This document shows positions 8,490-15,173 of a stretch of 64,000 nucleotides of DNA, piece after piece. The DNA is taken from assembly GCF_900110105.1 (NCBI RefSeq), contig NZ_FOCL01000004.1, positions 652,495 to 716,494 on the forward strand. Reading direction: 5' to 3'. The notes under the pieces are model-generated. The model had not been told where the DNA came from and did not search any database. It worked only from the letters and a program-made list of their open reading frames with translations. This stretch comes from Mucilaginibacter gossypiicola (GTDB taxonomy: Bacteria; Bacteroidota; Bacteroidia; Sphingobacteriales; Sphingobacteriaceae). Position 1 is the stretch's first letter. Each line of letters begins with the position of its first letter. The translations under genes and the position numbers were made by a program.

Positions 8490-9359
8490 ATGGATTTTTA
8501 CCTTACCGCTTTACTGCAAGGCCTGTGCTTTTCGGCCATAGCGCTGGGGATCTATATATCCATGAAGATTTTCAACATTCCGGATATCACAACAGATGGC
8601 AGTTATACATTGGGTGGTGTGGTGACGGCGGTATTGTTGACCAATCATCAACCTACTTATGTTATTTTGCCTGCTGTGATTTTGGCAGGTGCAACAGCGG
8701 GGGCTGTTACCGGTATTATCCATACCAAATTAAAGATCAATGCGCTGCTGGCCGGGATTCTCGTCATGACGGCGCTTTACTCTGTTAACTTATCCATTTT
8801 AGGCCGTTCAAACCTGCCGCTTATCAATTTGCCTTCATTGTTTACATTACTCAATATCGTGAGTGATCCAAATCAAAATACCTTTTGGATCCTTGCTGTT
8901 TTTGTTGTTGTGATTGCTTTTATGATTGGGTATTTGCTTAAAACGGATTTTGGAATTGCCATGCGTGCTACAGGTAATAGTGAATCCATGATCCGTTCGT
9001 TAGGTGTAAATACCGATAGAATGAAGATCACCGGTTTGGCTTTGGCTAATGCACTTACAGCTTTGAGTGGATATCTGGTAGCGCAGTTTCAGGGCTTTGC
9101 GGATATCAGCATGGGGATTGGTATTGTGATAGTAGGCTTGGGCTCGGTAATTATAGCCGAAACATTAATCAATTGGCTTAAACTCACATCAGTATGGTTA
9201 AGCCTGGTATTGGTGTTGACGGGGGCTGTGATATTCCAGTTGGTACTTGCATTTACGCTGTCGGTAGGTGTTGACCCTAAATTACTTAAAATAGTTACAG
9301 CAGGTTTTGTACTGGTTATTGTAAGTCTGCCGCGTTTATCTTTATTGAAATCATCATGA
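8490..9359 (+). CDS. ABC transporter permease (TrpY-like)
   Basis: 289-residue inner-membrane permease of the branched-chain amino acid/ribose type (PF02653), with about eight to nine hydrophobic helices. The cytoplasmic loop MRATGNSESMIRSLGVNTDRMK is the site that contacts the ATPase in this family. Its start codon follows the binding-protein stop with no gap, and its end overlaps the ATPase start by four bases, so translation of the three is coupled. Confidence 0.92.
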   Translation: MDFYLTALLQGLCFSAIALGIYISMKIFNIPDITTDGSYTLGGVVTAVLLTNHQPTYVILPAVILAGATAGAVTGIIHTKLKINALLAGILVMTALYSVNLSILGRSNLPLINLPSLFTLLNIVSDPNQNTFWILAVFVVVIAFMIGYLLKTDFGIAMRATGNSESMIRSLGVNTDRMKITGLALANALTALSGYLVAQFQGFADISMGIGIVIVGLGSVIIAETLINWLKLTSVWLSLVLVLTGAVIFQLVLAFTLSVGVDPKLLKIVTAGFVLVIVSLPRLSLLKSS

Positions 9360-10105
9360 TAACGATAACCGACGTACATAAAATATTTAATAAAGGTAAA
9401 GCCAACCAGGTAAACGCGGTTAATGGCATTTCGCTGGAAATCAAAAACGGTGAGTTTTTGGTGATTGTAGGCTCAAACGGCTCTGGTAAAACTACCATGT
9501 TAAATTTAATTGCCGGCAGTGTGTTGCCCGATAAGGGAACGATAAGTATTGATAATGCCGATGTTACCAAATTGCCTGATTATAAGCGCGGCCAGTGGAT
9601 TGCGAGGGTATTCCAAAATCCACTAAGCGGCACTGCACCTGATTTGAGCATCTTAGATAATTTTCGCCTGGCATCGCTCCGCACCAAAACAAAAGGTTTA
9701 TCGGTTGGGGTAAATGACGTCTTTAAAAAACAGGTTCAGGAAAAGGTAGCCAGTCTTGGGATGGGGTTGCAGGATAAGATAGATCAGCCTATGGGTACAT
9801 TATCGGGCGGGCAACGACAGGCACTTACCTTGCTAATGAGCGTTATGGATAGCTGTAAGGTTTTACTGCTTGATGAACCTACGGCAGCGCTTGATCCCCG
9901 CTCTGCCGATGTGGTAATGCGGACAGCTGATACACTGATCCGTGATTTTAATCTGACTGCTGTATTCATTACGCATAATTTAAAGGACGCTTTTAATTAT
10001 GGCACACGAATAATACAAATGGGCGAGGGGGGGATTATTAACGATTTATCGGGTACAGAGAGAGCTTCTTTAAAACAAAACGATTTATTCGACTGGTTTG
10101 CCTAA
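9356..10105 (+). CDS. ABC transporter ATP-binding protein (TrpZ-like)
   Basis: 249-residue ATPase. Walker A is GSNGSGKTT, the Q-loop lies near FQNPLSG, the signature is LSGGQRQ, Walker B is VLLLDEPTA and the H-loop is FITHN. It energises the importer encoded by the two genes before it. Overlaps the permease by four bases (ATGA). Confidence 0.94.
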   Translation: MITITDVHKIFNKGKANQVNAVNGISLEIKNGEFLVIVGSNGSGKTTMLNLIAGSVLPDKGTISIDNADVTKLPDYKRGQWIARVFQNPLSGTAPDLSILDNFRLASLRTKTKGLSVGVNDVFKKQVQEKVASLGMGLQDKIDQPMGTLSGGQRQALTLLMSVMDSCKVLLLDEPTAALDPRSADVVMRTADTLIRDFNLTAVFITHNLKDAFNYGTRIIQMGEGGIINDLSGTERASLKQNDLFDWFA

Positions 10106-10139
10106 AAATTGGCAGAGTAATTGTATAGACACCTGTACC

Positions 10140-10385
10140 ATGAAAAACAATAATTTTGAATCCATATTCGATGCTTACCAGTTGGTGAGCGGCGCGAAAA
10201 TAAAAGGCAAAAAACACGACGAGATATTTGAACTTGGGGCATATGATGCGCTTAAACGCGGCTATGTACTTTACCCGCTTGAGCACGGTATTAAGTTTGA
10301 TGACTTTAGTGTTATGATATCCGAAAAAGAATTAAAAACTAACTTCCTGATTGAGGCAGTTAAACAAAATGCGATAGCAGCTTAA
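10140..10385 (+). CDS. Small conserved-looking protein after the ABC operon
   Basis: 81 residues from the ATG at 10140. An in-frame ATG at 10098, inside the ATPase gene, would add 14 residues; I chose the later one because the extra part is poor in protein-like composition. The product is soluble, mixed alpha/beta, with FELGAYDALKRGYVLYPLEHGIKFDD in the middle and an acidic/basic end. No family recognised. It lies 34 bases after the ATPase stop and its own stop is inside a terminator stem, so it is probably the last gene of the operon. Confidence 0.6.
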   Translation: MKNNNFESIFDAYQLVSGAKIKGKKHDEIFELGAYDALKRGYVLYPLEHGIKFDDFSVMISEKELKTNFLIEAVKQNAIAA

Positions 10386-10407
10386 CTTAGGGCTGCTATT
10401 TTTATTT
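10374..10407 (+). terminator. Terminator ending the ABC operon
   Basis: Stem ATAGCAGC (10374-10381) with GCTGCTAT (10392-10399), then a TTTTTATTT run. The left arm overlaps the stop codon of the 81-residue gene. Confidence 0.8.
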
Positions 10408-10670
10408 GCTGCTTTTACAAGTCATACAAAGGCCATAAACCTCATGCACAATGTTTTCGCTTTGTGCAAGGGGCTACACTTCTTGCTTTTCTCATCCAAT
10501 AATTGTAGGTTTGCACATATAAAGTACAAACCGATGTTATTTAATAAATCATTCTGCTCAATAGTAATGTGGCCCATGGTGCCGCAGCAGAAGGGTTTTG
10601 CATCGATAATTCTCTTCTCAACTCCGGTATAGCGGTTTCGAAGTACCCAAACCGATCCTACATTTACCAC
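10402..10670 (-). pseudogene. Probable relic of a Fur-family metal regulator
   Basis: Read on the minus strand, two frames together look like the C-terminal half of a Fur/Zur-type repressor. From a GTG at 10670 one frame gives CCGTMGHITIEQNDLLNN and then YFICANLQLLDE, like the metal-site stretch of Fur (HFVCxxC...LDE). Another frame, open from 10473 to a TAA at 10402, ends HEVYGLCMTCKSSK, like the closing CxxC of Fur. A frameshift between about 10474 and 10510 would join them, and the N-terminal DNA-binding domain is missing. The match is by eye only. A real 82-residue protein in the first frame is the alternative. Confidence 0.35.
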
Positions 10671-10727
10671 ATTAGTTTAACATTAAGCATTACTTAATCG
10701 TAAGCTTAACTGAATTTGAAATTTTAT

Positions 10728-11249
10728 ATGGACAATTATTATTCAATAGAAGAAAAGTACCTCCAGGCTGTAGATGAACTATCGTTCGGTGAAACACCTA
10801 AGGGCTTAAATATATTAAACCAGATCATTACGGATGAACCTTTTTTTGCAAGGGCACATTACCAGTTGGGAATGATACACTATTACAAGATTCAGGATTA
10901 TCAAACTGCGGGCTATCATTTTAAAACCTGTATGGAACTGGAGCCATCGTTTCCTGATAATTATACGCATTATCTCGATTTGGTGGTGTTCCTGGGTATG
11001 GAAAAATCGGTTTCAGCTATTTCGGCCCAGGCTTTAATGACTCCCGGTGTAAATAAGGCCCGCATTTTTGATTTGCTGGGTTTGTTTTACGAAAAGCAAA
11101 AAGACTGGAATAAAGCTTTAGGTTACTATCAGGAAGCTTTTATGGACGTGACCGAAAAAGATGAGCGTAAAGACATAGAGGACAGCCTCAAACGCGTACG
11201 CTTAAAAATGAAACAGAAACAGGCTTACACCTATTTCATTACCGAATAA
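10728..11249 (+). CDS. TPR-repeat protein
   Basis: 173 residues from the ATG at 10728 (a TTG four codons upstream is less likely). It consists of tetratricopeptide-like helix pairs: FGETPKGLNILNQIITDEPFFARAHY, then IQDYQTAGYHFKTCMELEPSF, and KQKDWNKALGYYQEAFM near the end. No signal peptide, so a cytoplasmic scaffold or adaptor. Partner unknown; it is followed by its own terminator. Confidence 0.85.
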   Translation: MDNYYSIEEKYLQAVDELSFGETPKGLNILNQIITDEPFFARAHYQLGMIHYYKIQDYQTAGYHFKTCMELEPSFPDNYTHYLDLVVFLGMEKSVSAISAQALMTPGVNKARIFDLLGLFYEKQKDWNKALGYYQEAFMDVTEKDERKDIEDSLKRVRLKMKQKQAYTYFITE

Positions 11250-11276
11250 ACCTGAACAGGTACTAATCGGATACTT

Positions 11277-11318
11277 AACGAATAGGCCCCTGCTAAGGGG
11301 CTTATTCGTTAGTAAAAA
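11277..11318 (+). terminator. Terminator after the TPR gene
   Basis: A 14-bp stem with one mismatch (AACGAATAGGCCCC, 11277-11290, with GGGGCTTATTCGTT, 11297-11310) and a 6-base loop. It starts 27 bases after the stop codon. The T-run is weak (CGTTAG then A-rich), so it may work in both directions. Confidence 0.7.
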
Positions 11319-11418
11319 AATCCTAATTAATAACGTATGTTTAAAGATACATTATTAATGTAAGTTGCTGTTATACAATCAGCATACAATTTTTGTGAAA
11401 AGTGTGCAGAGCCTATCC

Positions 11419-12315
11419 TTAATTTATCCACTCTATTTCAAAATACCGAAGTAAAGCTTTATAATTATCCTGAGCTGTAAGGCAGGTGTCTAACAGATAC
11501 TCTTTTATGTGATTCCATTCCTGCAATCCCCTATAATAAAAAAGCTTTAAGTCTTCATCTATAATAAATGGTACAATATTATTAGCAAGGCATTCTTTAA
11601 ACATGATCAATCGTCCCACACGTCCGTTGCCGTCCTGAAAAGGATGAACAATTTCAAACTGATAGTGGAAGTTAATGATATCCTGAAAGTTTTTCTTTTC
11701 GATATTGTGATAGTCAGAGAGTATTTCTTTCATTTTTGCCGGAACGCCCTTTGGATGGCACGTTTCGTTACCCCCAACCTCGTTTGGGAGTTTTTTGTAT
11801 TCACCCACATTAAACCAATCTTTTCTGCTGTCGGAAGTTCCCGATTTTAGCAAAAAATGCAATTCCTTTATAAGCGCTTCCGTTAGCTTGGCCATGGCTT
11901 TATCGATGATCAGATCGATACAACGAAAGTGATTGCTCGTCTCAATAATATCATCTACGTTAACACTTTCTTTAGTGGCTCCAATAGTATTAGTTTCAAA
12001 AATATATCTGGTTTGGTCCAGAGTTAGTTTGCTTCCTTCAATGCGGTTCGAATTATAGGTTAGGTCAATCTGTGTACGGTGGTATATACCACCTTTAAGT
12101 TTCATGTCCTTTTGCTCTTTCAGATTATTTAGCAAGACATTATCACTAAATCTTTTCTTGTTTTCTTTTTTCGGCAATGCTGCATCTTCCGGAATATTCC
12201 AGGTTTTACCGGTTAGAAAAGCTCCTTTAATTTTCCCTGTAGCACAGTAATTTCGTATAGTCCTTTCCGGAACATTCCATTTTTTTGCAAATTCGTTTAC
12301 CGAAGTATAGCTCAT
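11419..12315 (-). CDS. Fic family protein with N-terminal HTH
   Basis: 298 residues. Residues about 1-50 resemble a MerR/excisionase-type helix-turn-helix (SVNEFAKKWNVPERTIRNYC, then GKTWNIPEDA). The Fic domain has the complete active-site motif HPFQDGNGRVGR at 224-235, with catalytic H224. An inhibitory motif SNRIEG (S89, E93, G94) lies before it, as in class II Fic enzymes that block their own ATP site. It should transfer AMP to a protein hydroxyl, and is probably self-inhibited until released. No separate antitoxin gene is adjacent. Palindromic sites upstream may be bound by its own HTH. Confidence 0.9.
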   Translation of the reverse strand: MSYTSVNEFAKKWNVPERTIRNYCATGKIKGAFLTGKTWNIPEDAALPKKENKKRFSDNVLLNNLKEQKDMKLKGGIYHRTQIDLTYNSNRIEGSKLTLDQTRYIFETNTIGATKESVNVDDIIETSNHFRCIDLIIDKAMAKLTEALIKELHFLLKSGTSDSRKDWFNVGEYKKLPNEVGGNETCHPKGVPAKMKEILSDYHNIEKKNFQDIINFHYQFEIVHPFQDGNGRVGRLIMFKECLANNIVPFIIDEDLKLFYYRGLQEWNHIKEYLLDTCLTAQDNYKALLRYFEIEWIN

Positions 12316-12327
12316 GATTTGATATTA

Positions 12328-12394
12328 TTGCCGTTACCGGCAAATATATGGCAAATAAAGCTTTGTTTCTGTGGTTTTTTGCCGATAACGGCGG
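12328..12394 (-). promoter_or_regulatory. Paired palindromes in the fic promoter region
   Basis: Two related dyads precede the Fic start codon (12315). TTGCCG-TTAC-CGGCAA at 12328-12343 is perfect. TTGCCG-ATAA-CGGC at 12379-12392 is partial. They are about 51 bp centre to centre, close to five helical turns, and also form a 15-bp inverted repeat with one mismatch. This is what operator pairs for an autoregulatory DNA-binding protein look like. Confidence 0.5.
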
Positions 12395-12461
12395 TGACTA
12401 TTGAGGCATTTCTTCGCATCGCTTTGTTAGCTTTACCGTCAAATATTCGGTAGCCGGTTAA

Positions 12462-13379
12462 CTATTTAGCTGGCAAATGCACCTCGGCCATCATGCATCT
12501 TGCGCTGCCACCACCGTTGGTTTCAATGGTATTGATATCTGCATAAACTAACTTTCCATATTTCTGCAAAGCCGAACGCTGAGTATCGTTTAAAGTGTTA
12601 TAAGCATTTTGCGACATCACGATCAACGTTTCGCCAGCTTTATTTTTCACCTCGAGCATATTGCCCGCAAACCGGTTCATCTGCTCAAAAGTGATTTCAA
12701 TAATTTCTTTGTGCGATGATTTTAATGACGCTGTAACCGTTATTTTTTCGTGCGGATTGGGGATGCTATCCAAACAGATCACCGCAAACCCACTGCCGAT
12801 ACACATCAACACATTGGTATGATAAATTGCCTTACCTTTTTCATCAACGGCATCAAAGCTGACAGGTTGGTAACCCGACTGCTCACAAAAATAACTAAGT
12901 ACCTCTTTATCTGTACGGGGCGACAGGCATGCATATGCTATTTTGTTATCCCTGTCAAGCACCATACTGCCGGTACCTTCTAAAAAGCGGTGATCATGCT
13001 CAAAGCGGCTCAGATCTATTACATGGGCAACTTTGAATTTATCCTCCAAATCGGTTATGATATCTTCCCTGCGCTCAAGCCGGCGGTTTTCTGCCTGCAT
13101 AGGGTACAGGAAAACACCGCCATCATTATGGAATGATACCCAGTTGTTCGGGAATATCGAATCGGGCGTGTAGGGCTGTGGGGTATCATCTACAACGGTG
13201 ACATCTACACCATTATGGCGCAAAATGTTAACCATACTATTAAACTCGCTTAATGCTTTTTCCTGTACGCCATTTTTTTCGGCATCGGGGTTCTGAAAAG
13301 CATTGCTTGCAGCAGTTTCTTCATTAAACCCGAAATTAACCGGGCGGATCATTAATATATGCGATGTTGACTGACTCAT
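12462..13379 (-). CDS. ctlX: Citrulline hydrolase, CtlX type
   Basis: 305-residue member of the amidinotransferase/guanidine-modifying superfamily, closest to CtlX, which hydrolyses citrulline to ornithine, ammonia and carbon dioxide. The catalytic cysteine is C295 in SARCMMAEVHLP; a conserved EGTGSMVLDR segment and the HTNVLMCIG histidine complete the usual Cys/His/acid set. Cytoplasmic. It lies 150 bases after the arginine deiminase gene on the same strand, so the two would convert arginine to citrulline to ornithine. The original family label for this group is arginine deiminase-related protein, and the reaction is inferred. Confidence 0.78.
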   Translation of the reverse strand: MSQSTSHILMIRPVNFGFNEETAASNAFQNPDAEKNGVQEKALSEFNSMVNILRHNGVDVTVVDDTPQPYTPDSIFPNNWVSFHNDGGVFLYPMQAENRRLERREDIITDLEDKFKVAHVIDLSRFEHDHRFLEGTGSMVLDRDNKIAYACLSPRTDKEVLSYFCEQSGYQPVSFDAVDEKGKAIYHTNVLMCIGSGFAVICLDSIPNPHEKITVTASLKSSHKEIIEITFEQMNRFAGNMLEVKNKAGETLIVMSQNAYNTLNDTQRSALQKYGKLVYADINTIETNGGGSARCMMAEVHLPAK

Positions 13380-13529
13380 GATGTCTGAACCTTGATTTAT
13401 GGGATTAATGGATTAACAGGATTTTTGTTTGAACAGGATTTAGGATTTTGCTTTGAGCGGGATTTATAGAATACCTGAATTTTATTTATCTGATTTTCTA
13501 GTCAAATCCAATAAATCAGATAAATCCCT
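13380..13529. repeat. Imperfect inverted repeat between adi and ctlX
   Basis: The left arm begins CTGAACCTTGATTTATGGGA at 13385. The right arm (13505-13544), read on the minus strand, begins CTGAACCGGGATTAAAGGGA. The middle holds further degenerate copies of GGATTTA/TCTGATTT. The right arm runs into the end of the deiminase gene and supplies its last codons. It looks like a copy of a dispersed intergenic repeat common in Bacteroidetes. Confidence 0.65.
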
Positions 13530-14984
13530 TTAATCCCGGTTCAGAATATTATCCCTTAATATCGGCATGCTCATACAATGGAAACCACCACGGGCACGGG
13601 AAAGTTCGGCCGAAGGCATTAATATTAATGTATCGGTCATGCTTTGCGGATCAAGTTCGTTATTCTCAAATTTTTGAAGCAGCTCGGCTACCCTGATCAC
13701 ATTAAAGCCGCCTTCTTTAAACGCTTCAACGGTTTTGTCATTACGGTCGTACCCAACAACCACGCCTTCTTTTAGTGCGAGGAGGTTACAGGAGTCTGTC
13801 CACTGTTCGCGGGCATCAAATGGGAAGGTGTTATTACCCGAATAGATGAATTTTGTTTTTACGCCGCTTTTGAGGTCGTTCTCACTAATATCAGTTAGCA
13901 GGTCTTCAATGCAGCCGAACAACCTTGGCTTTTCGTCTTTTTCAAATTGAACAATTTCCGGCCGTTCTTTTTGTTTTTTATCAGCAAACCATGATATCGG
14001 TTCTCGTTCCTCAATAGGCGCCTCGGCTTTAGCAAGCGAACGGAGCAGCACCCATGTATCACGTTTAACCTGCGTAAAAACAGTGTCGATATGCATATAA
14101 TCACGCTTGTTCGGGATTTTTACGATGGTTACCTTTTTTACAACATTATGCTCAAATAATAGCCTGATGGCTTCATTGGCGCCGCTGACAGAAGTACGTT
14201 CGCTGCAACCAATCACCAAATGATCGGGACTAACCATCATAACATCACCGCCTTCTAAAGTGGTACGGCCTTCCGCGTCTTCGCCGGGGCGTAAAAAATG
14301 CTGTGCAGTTTCAGGGATTTCCAAAATATTATCGCGGTAGGCTTCAAACAGCGGATGGTTGAAAAGTATATACCGCATCAGCAACGTTTCGCGGAAGCGT
14401 GCCTTTTTTGCAGGTTTATTGAGCAGCATGTGGTTATTTACCGCTATGCCCAAATCCCTCGAAAAGATCAGATTCGGAATAGGGGCAAAGATCATCTCTT
14501 CGGTTGTTAACGAACCCGAAATAAAGATCTTGGCCAGTTCAGTTGGGTTGGTATCTGTAAGCTGCTGCTGCAAGCGATAATTACAGCTTTCAATGGCGCA
14601 TACGGCAGCTACCAGTTTTTCACGGATATCTGGCTGCTGTAAAATATCAGCAAGCAGGGTTTGGATTTCGATAACTTTGTCCGAAGAGTAGAAGCCTGCA
14701 TTATCTGGCTTAAAAAACGATCGGCGCGTGCCTTCATCATCAATTTGATCCAGCTTGCCTTTTATTTTGCCGGGGTCAAGAAAATAGAGCAGGAGTTTTA
14801 CATAATAATCGTATTCATTCCTGCGCACGGTATCCAGGTGGATTATGTCTTCAAAAAGCCAGTCCTGAGCCTTTGAAGGCACAACTTTGCCCAAACCGCT
14901 ATCCGGACTGTGAATAAGCAATGTGCGTAGTGTGCCAATTTCGGAGGTTACATCTATTTTAAAATCGGAGTTGGTTATTGTCAT
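13530..14984 (-). CDS. Arginine deiminase family protein
   Basis: 484 residues of the amidinotransferase/arginine deiminase fold, longer than classic ArcA (about 410). Expected reaction: arginine to citrulline plus ammonia, in the cytoplasm. Visible core motifs are EGGDVMMVSPDHLVIG (substrate Asp), MHIDTVFT (catalytic His-Asp) and the C-terminal GGFHCMSMP with catalytic C470. The middle insert (about residues 320-370, EREPISWFADKKQKERPE) is charged and accounts for part of the extra length. The last codons, ILNRD-stop, come from an intergenic repeat. Partner gene ctlX lies downstream. A peptidyl or other guanidino substrate is possible. Confidence 0.82.
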   Translation of the reverse strand: MTITNSDFKIDVTSEIGTLRTLLIHSPDSGLGKVVPSKAQDWLFEDIIHLDTVRRNEYDYYVKLLLYFLDPGKIKGKLDQIDDEGTRRSFFKPDNAGFYSSDKVIEIQTLLADILQQPDIREKLVAAVCAIESCNYRLQQQLTDTNPTELAKIFISGSLTTEEMIFAPIPNLIFSRDLGIAVNNHMLLNKPAKKARFRETLLMRYILFNHPLFEAYRDNILEIPETAQHFLRPGEDAEGRTTLEGGDVMMVSPDHLVIGCSERTSVSGANEAIRLLFEHNVVKKVTIVKIPNKRDYMHIDTVFTQVKRDTWVLLRSLAKAEAPIEEREPISWFADKKQKERPEIVQFEKDEKPRLFGCIEDLLTDISENDLKSGVKTKFIYSGNNTFPFDAREQWTDSCNLLALKEGVVVGYDRNDKTVEAFKEGGFNVIRVAELLQKFENNELDPQSMTDTLILMPSAELSRARGGFHCMSMPILRDNILNRD

Positions 14985-15173
14985 AAAGCACTATAATCGT
15001 AACACAAATCTATCAGAAATTAAATTACAAAGCAGGTAGCTGAAAGTAAATTTAGGGAATGCTTCAACACAGACAAAAGTTGTTATAATAAATATTCGTT
15101 GAAATTTATCTTATGAAAGCAGTGTAATTTGTTTTAATTTTATTTCTGTAGCCTAACCTCTTATTTCCTGCCT

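Noticed and set aside
10444..10632. 62-residue + frame over the Fur-like relic
   Set aside because: Antisense to the relic, no motif, no good start context.
12432..12460. TTACCGTC...TCGGTAGCC dyad near the ctlX stop as a third Fic operator
   Set aside because: It lies behind the fic gene's start region on the wrong side and matches the TTGCCG dyad poorly.
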